Assembly: GCA_003498085.1 (NCBI GenBank)
Contig: DNCM01000084.1
Location: 1 to 7,535, forward strand
Source of the DNA: a bacterium
GTDB lineage: Bacteria > UBA9089 > UBA9088
Reading direction: 5' to 3'
Length of the DNA stretch: 7,535 nt
Shown piece after piece: positions 1-6,389 of this stretch. The position numbers and the translations under genes are program-made. Within the stretch, counting starts at the first letter, position 1. Each line of letters starts with the position of its first letter. The notes below the pieces were generated by a model. The model was not told where the DNA came from and ran no database searches. It worked only from the letters and a program-made list of their open reading frames with translations.

Positions 1-895
1 TTGCGGGTGATTTCTGAACCCTCTCTAATGAAAACAAAGAAACAAGTTCGTTTTTATTCATTATCTGCTTTGAATCTTCGGTTGAAAAGCCAAGTAGGCT
101 AATGTAATTTACCATCGCCTCAGGTAAAAATCCCTCTTTTTTATATTCCAAAACATCCATTGCCCCATGTCTTTTGGATAAGGGAGTTCTATCGGGGCCA
201 AATATAAGGGGGAGATGAGCAAACCGCGGGGGATTAAAATTAAATGCTTTGTAAAGCAAAATCTGCTTTGGCGTATTTGAAATGTGATCTTCTCCCCTTA
301 TAACATCGGTTACTCCCATAAGACTATCATCTATAACGCAAGTAAAGTTGTATGTTGGGATGCCATCCGAACGAACAATGATAAAATCCGATATAGTTTT
401 GGTATCAAACTCAAGTTCACCTCTGATTAAGTCAAAAAATATTATTTTTTCTTCGGAAATAGAAAATCTTATCGTTGGTTTTCTTGTTGCTTCCAAAATG
501 AATCTTTGTTTTTTCGTAAGATTTCTGCATCTTCCATCATATCCAGGTGGTTTTCCTTCTTCTGTTTGTTTTTTTCTCATCTTGCTTAATTCATTTTGGC
601 TACAAAAACAAAGATATGCCCTCTCTTCCGACATAAGTCTCTTTGCATATTCTTGATAGATATGGATTCTTTCGCTTTGAAAATATGGTCCTTCATCCCA
701 TTCCAAACCAAGCCATTTTAAACCATCAAGGATTCCCGAAACTGCTTCTTCTCTGTTTCTCTGTAAGTCGGTATCTTCAATACGAAGTAAGAAACATCCA
801 TTATTTTTCTTTGTGTAGAGCCAATTAAAAAGTGCTGTTCTTGCCCCTCCAATATGAAGATAACCTGTTGGTGCAGGCGCAAACCTAGTTCTCAT
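1..895 (-). CDS. gltX: Glutamyl-tRNA synthetase, N-terminal 298 residues (cut by left window edge)
   Basis: Class I aminoacyl-tRNA synthetase that charges tRNA-Glu (or tRNA-Glu and tRNA-Gln) in the cytoplasm. The reading frame is open from the ATG at 895 to the left edge, so the C-terminal anticodon-binding part lies outside. The start reads MRTRFAPAPTGYLHIGGA, with the HIGH-type motif HIGG at residues 14-17. The GluRS block GEDHISNTPKQ is at about 201-211, and the KMSKS-type loop LSKRHGA at 239-245. The zinc-binding insertion has C96-x-C98 and C123 in the spacing known for E. coli GluRS (C98, C100, C125), but the position of E. coli His127 is Asn125 here; Tyr119 is kept. The start codon overlaps the stop of the upstream lipoprotein gene as ATGA, suggesting translational coupling; no strong SD is seen. 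Whether the enzyme is discriminating cannot be told from this part. Confidence 0.97.
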   Translation of the reverse strand, partial: MRTRFAPAPTGYLHIGGARTALFNWLYTKKNNGCFLLRIEDTDLQRNREEAVSGILDGLKWLGLEWDEGPYFQSERIHIYQEYAKRLMSEERAYLCFCSQNELSKMRKKQTEEGKPPGYDGRCRNLTKKQRFILEATRKPTIRFSISEEKIIFFDLIRGELEFDTKTISDFIIVRSDGIPTYNFTCVIDDSLMGVTDVIRGEDHISNTPKQILLYKAFNFNPPRFAHLPLIFGPDRTPLSKRHGAMDVLEYKKEGFLPEAMVNYISLLGFSTEDSKQIMNKNELVSLFSLERVQKSPA

Positions 896-1353
896 TCTAT
901 CTTTATTGTAGAAAGTGTTGCTATTATCTTTTCATAATCCTTTTCTTTTATTCTTGCAAGGACCGTAATCTGAATATCCTTTCCTTCTGGGAATATCTCA
1001 AGCCGCACATTTACATATCTTCCGAAGCCTATTTTTTCCTTTTTTGTCAACAGATAAGCGTCTTGGTTTTCCAATTTAAAAATAATTGCCTCTTTTGTTT
1101 GAGTATAGAATTTCTTAAGAATAGGAACATCTTCTGTCCATAAAAGGATTGCAATATCTTCATTTCCTCCTTTGGAAAATAAAACACCGTCACTAGTTTC
1201 ATTTATTTTTTTATATTCTTTTGGTATTTTAATTGAAAGCCCGTAATCTGTTTTGTAAATATTTTCAGTAAAATTATGGTTTTTCTTTATAATCTCCTTT
1301 TTGCAATGGCAGCATAAAAGGAGAAGCACAAGTAGAGGTACTAGTCTTTTCAT
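892..1353 (-). CDS. Small secreted or lipid-anchored protein, function unknown
   Basis: A 153-residue protein beginning with a short basic n-region (MKR) and a leucine-rich hydrophobic core, then a cysteine cluster (C14, C15, C17). This looks like a lipoprotein signal peptide, but the residue before C14 is Leu rather than Gly/Ala/Ser, so the lipobox is non-canonical. The mature part is mixed alpha/beta and has a block of the kind YGLSIKIPKEYKKI at about 37-50, faintly like the opening of PsbP/DcrB-type domains; this is a weak impression, not a family call. The start lies 80 nt inside the end of the upstream TPR gene, in another frame, yet the signal peptide makes this start convincing. The stop overlaps the gltX start by 4 nt. 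It probably acts at the membrane with the TPR protein encoded before it. Confidence 0.8.
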   Translation of the reverse strand: MKRLVPLLVLLLLCCHCKKEIIKKNHNFTENIYKTDYGLSIKIPKEYKKINETSDGVLFSKGGNEDIAILLWTEDVPILKKFYTQTKEAIIFKLENQDAYLLTKKEKIGFGRYVNVRLEIFPEGKDIQITVLARIKEKDYEKIIATLSTIKIE

Positions 1354-1657
1354 CTAAATTTTCTTGGGAAAGTTGTATAGCTTTAACATATGCGTCTATT
1401 GCCTTACTATCTTCATTTTTTTTATCATAAATTCTTCCAAGGAGAAACCATAATTTTGGATCATCAAGATTATTTTGTAAAGACTTTTTTACCTCTTCCT
1501 CTGCAAAGGTTAAGCTTCCTTTTTCAAAATAAGTTTGCGCCTTTAAAAAATAAGCATTTTCTTTTTTTACATTTATTTCTTTTTGAAGTTGTTTTTCTGT
1601 ATCTAATTTACAACAGCCAATGATAAAAATAATAAGAAAAAAGAGGAAATGCCTCAT
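1274..1657 (-). CDS. TPR-repeat lipoprotein
   Basis: A 127-residue protein with a classical lipoprotein signal: hydrophobic core at residues 4-13 and lipobox IIGC with the lipidated Cys at 15. Two tetratricopeptide repeats follow, about 34-67 (AYFLKAQTYFEKGSLTFAEE) and 68-101 (LWFLLGRIYDKKNEDSKAID), so it is probably a membrane-anchored protein-binding scaffold; the partner is unknown. The ATG at 1657 overlaps the stop of the YtxH-like gene by one base (TAATG), with no SD, so translation probably depends on termination-reinitiation. Residues 102-127 lie over the start and signal peptide of the next gene in another frame. This Ser/Thr/Lys tail comes right after the second TPR and looks like read-on rather than a domain. 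Confidence 0.82.
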   Translation of the reverse strand: MRHFLFFLIIFIIGCCKLDTEKQLQKEINVKKENAYFLKAQTYFEKGSLTFAEEEVKKSLQNNLDDPKLWFLLGRIYDKKNEDSKAIDAYVKAIQLSQENLDEKTSTSTCASPFMLPLQKGDYKEKP

Positions 1658-2001
1658 TAAGCTTTTTGCTTTATCTTCTCAATTTCCTCAACCACTGCTT
1701 TTTTTCCTGCCTCGACTGCTTGAGCAATAGCTGACTTTTTATTCTTTAACTCTGTCTTTACTTCTGCTATAATCTCAGGAGCTCCCTCTTTTATTGTTTC
1801 AACTACACCTTCCCCAATCTTAACTACCTTTTTTACCACGCTATCAGCACTTTCCTTTATTTTTTCTGCTCCTTCTTTAATTTTCTCTCTTGTTTCCTTT
1901 CCTGGAGATGGTGCAAGAAGAATTCCAGCCAATACTCCGCAAAATACACCCGCTATAAAGGTAAATAGGATGGAAAGATTGCCTTGTTTTTCCTCAGCCA
2001 T
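1657..2001 (-). CDS. YtxH-like membrane-anchored amphipathic-helix protein
   Basis: A 114-residue protein starting MAEEKQGN. One transmembrane helix (about 10-30, LFTFIAGVFCGVLAGILLAP) leads into the YtxH hallmark LAPSPGKETREKI, then a long charged amphipathic helix with repeated KIKE/KE-type segments to the C terminus. YtxH proteins are small membrane-associated proteins known from Bacillus stress operons and many other bacteria; the biochemical role is unknown. The frame extends three codons up to a GTG at 2010, but that GTG is part of the SD sequence (2008-2018), so the ATG at 1999-2001 was chosen. The gene overlaps the end of the DUF948-like gene by 8 nt and touches the TPR gene by 1 nt. 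Finding it directly behind a YtxG/DUF948-like gene strengthens both calls. Confidence 0.88.
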   Translation of the reverse strand: MAEEKQGNLSILFTFIAGVFCGVLAGILLAPSPGKETREKIKEGAEKIKESADSVVKKVVKIGEGVVETIKEGAPEIIAEVKTELKNKKSAIAQAVEAGKKAVVEEIEKIKQKA

Positions 2002-2302
2002 TCTTTTCACCTCCTTTTAGAAAAATTTTCAAACCAGTTTTTATCCCTGTGAATATTCCAAGAATTATTGCAATAGGTGTAATAACCTTACGCTTTATAG
2101 TTTCTTTTGTTGTTCTAATTTCATTGACAAATCCCTTTATTGAAGAAACGTTATCTGGAAGTTCGCTTCTTATCCATCCAACAAGCTCACTAACTTCATT
2201 TAGTACCTTTTTTGCCTCGAAAATAAAAAAGACAAAGCATATTCCCACAACAAGCAAAATGCAGGTTACGATAACAAAACATATCGTAATAATTGTAAGC
2301 AT
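1994..2302 (-). CDS. DUF948/YtxG-like membrane protein, first gene of the operon
   Basis: A 102-residue protein: an N-terminal transmembrane helix (about 4-28), a helical middle typical of DUF948 (EAKKVLNEVSELVGWIRSEL at 29-48), and a second hydrophobic segment (about 73-96, ITPIAIILGIFTGIKTGLKI), ending in KGGEKNG. The topology and the place immediately upstream of a YtxH-like gene match the ytxG-ytxH pairing known in Bacillus; the family assignment rests on this and on general resemblance. The ATG at 2302 is the only Met codon in the frame, and an in-frame TAA lies four codons upstream, so the start is well bounded. There is no SD. The predicted promoter places transcription initiation on this ATG, implying a leaderless mRNA for the whole operon. 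Confidence 0.78.
   Translation of the reverse strand: MLTIITICFVIVTCILLVVGICFVFFIFEAKKVLNEVSELVGWIRSELPDNVSSIKGFVNEIRTTKETIKRKVITPIAIILGIFTGIKTGLKIFLKGGEKNG
2008..2018 (-). promoter_or_regulatory. Strong Shine-Dalgarno of the YtxH-like gene
   Basis: The minus strand reads AAAAGGAGGTG, followed by six bases and the ATG at 2001. It is the best ribosome binding site in the window. It decides the start of the YtxH-like gene, since the alternative GTG lies inside it. It also shows that the host ribosome can use a classical anti-SD, which makes the absence of SD at the three operon starts meaningful. Confidence 0.85.
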
Positions 2303-2308
2303 AAAGAA

Positions 2309-2338
2309 AATTTATCATTAAAAATTGTCCCTTGTCAA
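2309..2338 (-). promoter_or_regulatory. Sigma-70-like promoter of the ytxGH-like/lipoprotein/gltX operon
   Basis: On the minus strand a perfect -35 TTGACA (2338-2333) is followed by an 18-bp spacer and an extended -10, TG-A-TAAATT (hexamer 2314-2309, 4/6 matches plus the TG). Standard spacing puts +1 at 2302, the A of the first ATG. The -35 box sits inside an 11-bp perfect palindrome, CCTTGACAAGG (2340-2330), which could be a regulator site. Confidence 0.7.
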
Positions 2339-2397
2339 GGAATATTTGAAAAATGTTTGGAGTTTGGAATACTTTCTATTGTTCTCATAAAACTTTG

Positions 2398-2426
2398 TTG
2401 TCAGAAACAAATTTGATAGTTATAAT
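2398..2426 (+). promoter_or_regulatory. Sigma-70-like promoter of the ABC permease gene
   Basis: The -35 TTGTCA (2398-2403, 5/6) and a perfect -10 TATAAT (2421-2426) are separated by exactly 17 bp. Initiation is expected at about 2433-2435, so the mRNA would begin 0-2 bases before the ATG at 2435. The -35 box is overlapped by an inverted repeat with 6-bp arms (TTTGTT at 2394-2399, AACAAA at 2406-2411). It is divergent from the minus-strand promoter 60 bp away. Confidence 0.75.
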
Positions 2427-2434
2427 AACTTTTA

Positions 2435-4078
2435 ATGTTTAAACTTAAACTTTTATTGCTTAAAAATAGAATAATCACTATACCTAAAGATCATTCTTTG
2501 CTAAAAATTGTTTTTGTTTCTTTGCTTTCTTTTGTTCTTCTTTTTTTAACATTCTTTTTTGTCTACAAAGCCTGCAGGTTTGTTTCTATATTTCCATTTG
2601 GAGATCTGCTTATTGAAAGGGGGCTTTTTTTGTTTTTTTTTGTTATATTTTCACTCCTTGTTTTTTCAAGTCTAATAACCTCGCTTTCAACAATGTTTAT
2701 GTCAAAAGAAGTTTCATTATTGATGAGCCTTCCTATTTCACAATCATCAATATTTAATATGAAGTTTTTAGAGTCTCTCATCCTTTCATCGTGGGCACCT
2801 GTGCTTCTTTCCATTCCTTTTCTTTTCGGGTATGGAGTGGGCAAATCATTTATTATCTGGCCATTTATCCTTATTTCGCTTCCCCTGCTTGCTATTATTT
2901 CTTGCTCTATTGGCTCATGTCTTTTAGTCTTTTTCTCACTATTTTTTCCTATGAAAAAGGGAAATCTTTTTATCATCGGCCTTTTAGTTCTTGTTTTTCC
3001 ACTTTTTTTATTTTGTTTAAAATTCGGGATATTTAAGGAAATTCCAGATCAGCCATTTGTGTTTTTTGGAAAACTTATTGATTCCATGGGATTTTCAACG
3101 CACCCACTTCTTCCTTCATATTGGTTTGTTTCTCTTATAAAATTCATTAAAGACGGAAATGTCTTCGATGGAGTCTTTTATCTTATGGTTATAGCAAGCA
3201 ATGCAGTATTTTTTCTTGTCATTCTTCAGGATCTCGGTAGCCGGTTTTATCTTTCTGGAATAGACCGTATAGAATCTTCCGGTTCCCATTCAAAACACAG
3301 AAATATCTTTGTTTTTACAAAATTACCCTTATTTTTCCTTCCAAAAAAGTTTAAGGCTTTATGTAGTAAGGATATCACCGTATTTTTAAGAGATCCCGTC
3401 CAAATTGCCCAATTTTTGATCTTCTTTGGAATAATCTTTATTTATACCCTTAACCTTCCTAGGTCACCCTACAAAATTGATATAGAATATTGGAAAAATC
3501 TTGTTTTATTCTTAAATATTTGTGCTATTGGCCTAATTACATCAACCCTTACAACAAGGTTTGTCTTTCCACTTTTAAGCCTTGAAGGAGGAAGATTTTG
3601 GATAATACTGATATCCCCTGTTACGAAAACTACGCTCATCTTCCAAAAGCTTTTTCTTTCTAGTTCCGTATTTTTCTTAATCAGTGTAGGATTAATATCT
3701 TTTCTAAATACTATCCTTGCAACAGAAAAAATAGGATACTTCCTTTCTTGTTCTATGATAGGTATTATGACAATCGGACTTTGTTCTTTATCCGTTGGGC
3801 TTGGGGCTCTGTTTCCTGATTTTAAAAACCCAAATCCTGCAAGGATTGTCTCTGGATTTGGCGGGACAATAAACGCCATTGCTTCTTGTTTTTATGTAAT
3901 AACATCCGTCCTCCTGATTGCTGTTCCAGTTCAGTTTTATGCCCTAAACAGATTTTCTTATAACGAGTTTATAAATAAGCTTTGGTTTGTAATCGGAATG
4001 TTTCTTAGCTTTTCTTTTCTTGTTTTTTTTGTTCCCCTTTTCTTTGGAGTGAAAGGACTCGAGAAGAAGGAGGTTTAG
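2435..4078 (+). CDS. ABC-2-type exporter permease (putative ABC exporter family), no adjacent ATPase
   Basis: A 547-residue, very hydrophobic inner-membrane protein with about 11-12 predicted transmembrane segments (roughly 23-45, 62-88, 112-134, 136-170, 177-199, 246-265, 322-340, 356-380, 405-428, 436-460, 480-500, 516-538). A cytosolic-looking loop at about 270-318 ends in CSKDITVFLRDPVQIAQFL (310-328). Other landmarks are SLEGGRFWI (382-390) and the conserved-looking stretch FPDFKNPNPARIVSGFGGT (460-478). These are typical of the ~550-residue 'putative ABC exporter' membrane subunits, which normally work with an ABC ATPase. Here the gene stands alone, with its own promoter upstream and a convergent operon downstream, so its ATPase must be encoded elsewhere. 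Substrate unknown. The ATG at 2435 has no SD and lies immediately behind the promoter; the next Met is residue 87, so the start is secure. Confidence 0.85.
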   Translation: MFKLKLLLLKNRIITIPKDHSLLKIVFVSLLSFVLLFLTFFFVYKACRFVSIFPFGDLLIERGLFLFFFVIFSLLVFSSLITSLSTMFMSKEVSLLMSLPISQSSIFNMKFLESLILSSWAPVLLSIPFLFGYGVGKSFIIWPFILISLPLLAIISCSIGSCLLVFFSLFFPMKKGNLFIIGLLVLVFPLFLFCLKFGIFKEIPDQPFVFFGKLIDSMGFSTHPLLPSYWFVSLIKFIKDGNVFDGVFYLMVIASNAVFFLVILQDLGSRFYLSGIDRIESSGSHSKHRNIFVFTKLPLFFLPKKFKALCSKDITVFLRDPVQIAQFLIFFGIIFIYTLNLPRSPYKIDIEYWKNLVLFLNICAIGLITSTLTTRFVFPLLSLEGGRFWIILISPVTKTTLIFQKLFLSSSVFFLISVGLISFLNTILATEKIGYFLSCSMIGIMTIGLCSLSVGLGALFPDFKNPNPARIVSGFGGTINAIASCFYVITSVLLIAVPVQFYALNRFSYNEFINKLWFVIGMFLSFSFLVFFVPLFFGVKGLEKKEV

Positions 4079-4200
4079 CAGATATAGTGATTAAAGAATA
4101 GCTAAGGTAAATTGGCACAGACAAATCAAGAACTAAATAGTTGAAATTATTATTCAGCAATAAGAAATTGAGACTTTCAAATACTCAGATAAATCTAACC

Positions 4201-4250
4201 CTTATTTCGCATTATTTTTGTTAAAGCCTTGATATTACAGGGATTTAAAA
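4201..4250 (+). repeat. 50-bp dispersed direct repeat, copy A
   Basis: This copy lies in the 227-bp non-coding gap (4079-4305) between the permease and argB, which converge. It matches 7454-7503 at 44 of 50 positions in the same orientation, with a perfect 21-bp core at 4222-4242 containing AAAGCCTTGATATTACAGGG. The core is flanked by an imperfect inverted repeat (TTAAAgCC and GGaTTTAA). A run of nine A follows at 4247-4255, nine U on argB-side transcripts, without a convincing stem before it, so it is at best a weak end for the argB operon. No other structure or small gene was recognised in the gap. Confidence 0.85.
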
Positions 4251-4305
4251 AAAAAGTAATTGGTTTGGGTTATATAAATACTTACGCTTGCCTAGAAATA
4301 TACAA

Positions 4306-5166
4306 TTAGCTGTAATTACTAACTACTTGGGTTCCGATACCAGAATCTGTAAATAGTTCAAGGAGGATACTATGTTTTACTCTCCCATCAATTATATGGG
4401 TTTTTTTCACTCCATTTAAAACTGCATCCACTGCAGCTTTTGCCTTTGGTATCATACCAGATTTTATTGAGCCTTTCTCTATCAAACGATTGATATCCTC
4501 TGCCTTTACTGTGGAAAGGAATTTTTTTCCATCATAAATACCCTTTGTGTCTGTTAAGACAATCAGTTTTTCAGCAGAGAGGTTGATAGCCACTTTTCCT
4601 GCCACGGTATCCGCATTGATGTTATACCTTCTTCCTCCTTCATCAATACCAATTGGGGCAATAATAGGAAGAAATCCAGAATCGTCAAGGATGTGTAATG
4701 GCTCCGGGGCTATTTTTAAAACTTCACCTACGAAACCTAATCCATCTATTGGCTTTGCTAGAATCATATTCGAAGCTGCGCCAGAAAGGCCGATTGCTTT
4801 TGCACCATGTTTGTTTAATAATGACACAATCTCTGTGTTTATCCTTCCTCCTAGGACCATTTCAACCGCTTCCATACTTTCACTATCGGTTATCCTCAAT
4901 CCATCTTGAAATTTTACTTCCATTCCCATTCTTGTCATAACCTTTGAAATTAAATGACCGCCACCATGGACAACAACAGGTTTTATTCCAACATATTTTA
5001 AAAGAACGCAATCGATAGCGAATGATTCTCTTAGTTCGTCTTCAACCATTGCAGAACCACCATATTTTATGACAATATACTTGCCATAAAACTCCTTGAT
5101 ATAAGGAAGTGCCTCAACAAGAACCTCGGCTCTTTCTATTAGCTTTGAATTTTTAGTTTTTATCAT
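4306..5166 (-). CDS. argB: Acetylglutamate kinase
   Basis: Phosphorylates N-acetyl-L-glutamate with ATP, the second step of arginine biosynthesis via acetylated intermediates, in the cytoplasm. The 286-residue protein is full length for the amino-acid-kinase fold. Visible residues: K34 in IKYGGSAM (E. coli K8), the glycine loop VVHGGGHLIS (65-74), R91 in GLRITD (E. coli R66), N182 and D186 in NINADTVAGK (E. coli N158, D162), and K241 in SGMIPKAKA (E. coli K217). The extra N-terminal helix (about 8-27, LIERAEVLVEALPYIKEFYG) is the element found in arginine-inhibited hexameric enzymes, so feedback inhibition by arginine is likely. The usual HGGGP is HGGGH here. The start overlaps the hom stop as ATGA, with GAGG four bases upstream. 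It is the last gene of the pfkB-hom-argB operon; no other arginine gene is present. Confidence 0.97.
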   Translation of the reverse strand: MIKTKNSKLIERAEVLVEALPYIKEFYGKYIVIKYGGSAMVEDELRESFAIDCVLLKYVGIKPVVVHGGGHLISKVMTRMGMEVKFQDGLRITDSESMEAVEMVLGGRINTEIVSLLNKHGAKAIGLSGAASNMILAKPIDGLGFVGEVLKIAPEPLHILDDSGFLPIIAPIGIDEGGRRYNINADTVAGKVAINLSAEKLIVLTDTKGIYDGKKFLSTVKAEDINRLIEKGSIKSGMIPKAKAAVDAVLNGVKKTHIIDGRVKHSILLELFTDSGIGTQVVSNYS

Positions 5167-6389
5167 ATTTCCTCAATTCTTATTGTTAGAGTTTTTTCTT
5201 TTATTACAGGTGATTTGTCGATCTCTTCTATTGCCTTTATAACATTACCCTCCAATGTTTCATGCGTTGTTATTATAATCGGAACAACCTCTCCTCTTTC
5301 TTTTTGTATGCAGGATTCTATGCTTATATTATTTTTTGCCAAAACACCAAAAATCATAGCAAGCACACCAGGTTTATCAATTGCCATGAACCTTATGTAA
5401 TATCTTAACTTAAGCTCATCCATCAGAAAACAACTTACGGATTTTACATCTGGTATTGCAAACCCTTCATTACTTGACAGACTAAGCAGATCAGCAATAA
5501 CAGCGGATGTTGTTGGTAGAGAACCCGCACCTTGACCATAGAAAAGTAAAGGTCCTGTAAGGTCGCCTATGATATATATCCCATTGTAATTATAAGAGAC
5601 AGAGGAAAGTAAGTGATCCTTTGAAATCATTGCAGGGTGAACCCTTATTTCCAAACTACCGTTATTTTCCTTTGCAATACCAAGAAGCTTAATGGAATAG
5701 CCTAGACTATCTGCATATAAGAGGTCTTGCCCTTTTATTCTTGATATACCTTCTTTATAAATTGAACCGATGTCAACCATTTTTCCAAATGAAAGACAGG
5801 ATAAAATAAAAAGCTTATGGAGGGTATCGTCTCCATTTATATCCAAAGAAGGATCCTTCTCTGCAAACCCCTTTTCCTGAGCATCTTTTAAAACCTCATA
5901 AAAACCTCTTTTTTCCTCAAACATTTTTGTTAAGATGTAGTTTGTTGTTCCATTGATTATTCCATATATTCCCGAAATCCTGTTTGCAACGAGAGCTTGA
6001 TTTATAGATGAGATAATTGGAATTCCACCACCAACAGATGCTTCAAAGCGAATCTTTCTCCCATTGTCTTTGACACAGCTCATAATTTCCTTCCAACAAG
6101 AACAGAGAAGTAATTTGTTTGCAGTTACAACATCTTTTCCATTGGAAAGGGCAGTTTTTATATATGTCTTTGCTGGTTCAATGCCACCAATTAGCTCAAC
6201 AACAACATCTATCTCTGGATTATCTAAGATATCATTAGGATTCTCTGTAAATATATGGGGAGCAATATTAGCTTTTTTTCTATCGATATCACAAACATTG
6301 ATTAGAGAAATAGAAGGAAAGCTCCCTTCAAGCAATACTTCTGCCACTCCTTGCCCCACTGTTCCTAAGCCAATTAGACCTATCTTCAT
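5163..6389 (-). CDS. hom: Homoserine dehydrogenase with C-terminal ACT domain
   Basis: Reduces aspartate semialdehyde to homoserine with NAD(P)H, the branch to threonine and methionine. The 408 residues carry, in order: the Rossmann loop GLGTVGQG (7-14), TANK (89-92) with the catalytic lysine K92, EASVGGGIP (116-124), NGTTNY (146-151), and the catalytic block GFAEKDPSLDINGDDTLHK (174-192), where E177, D188 and K192 match yeast E208, D219 and K223. An ACT domain (about 330-408, starting YYIRFMAIDKPGVLAMIFGV) suggests allosteric control, usually by threonine. The length is near the usual ~430 of monofunctional Hom proteins; there is no aspartokinase fusion. The start overlaps the stop of the upstream kinase gene by 4 nt (ATGA) and the stop overlaps the argB start likewise, so the three proteins are probably made in coupled amounts. 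Confidence 0.97.
   Translation of the reverse strand: MKIGLIGLGTVGQGVAEVLLEGSFPSISLINVCDIDRKKANIAPHIFTENPNDILDNPEIDVVVELIGGIEPAKTYIKTALSNGKDVVTANKLLLCSCWKEIMSCVKDNGRKIRFEASVGGGIPIISSINQALVANRISGIYGIINGTTNYILTKMFEEKRGFYEVLKDAQEKGFAEKDPSLDINGDDTLHKLFILSCLSFGKMVDIGSIYKEGISRIKGQDLLYADSLGYSIKLLGIAKENNGSLEIRVHPAMISKDHLLSSVSYNYNGIYIIGDLTGPLLFYGQGAGSLPTTSAVIADLLSLSSNEGFAIPDVKSVSCFLMDELKLRYYIRFMAIDKPGVLAMIFGVLAKNNISIESCIQKERGEVVPIIITTHETLEGNVIKAIEEIDKSPVIKEKTLTIRIEEI

Noticed and set aside
348..828. Two plus-strand open frames at 348-656 and 643-828
   Set aside because: They lie opposite the gltX coding sequence, which is unmistakable by its motifs.
2563..2976. Minus-strand open frame of 137 codons inside the permease gene
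   Set aside because: It is the antisense shadow of a gene with strong membrane-protein character, has no promoter or SD, and gives a non-descript basic peptide. The minus-strand frame at 3469-3879 was rejected on the same grounds.
4079..4200. Possible terminator after the permease gene
   Set aside because: Only AT-only stems of 4-5 bp (for example TTATT-CAGC-AATAA) were found, without a following U run on the plus strand.
4204..4226. Resemblance of the repeat to a Xer/dif site (TTTCGCAT ... GTTAAA)
   Set aside because: The two arm-like words resemble dif arms, but they span only 23 bp instead of 28, so the central spacer is missing. Copy B is a poorer match, and two copies around a metabolic operon are not the chromosomal dif pattern.
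4193..4275. Inverted words ATCTAACCC and GGGTTATAT around repeat copy A, as possible terminal inverted repeats
   Set aside because: Copy B has no counterpart, and nine bases with one mismatch are expected by chance in such AT-rich DNA.
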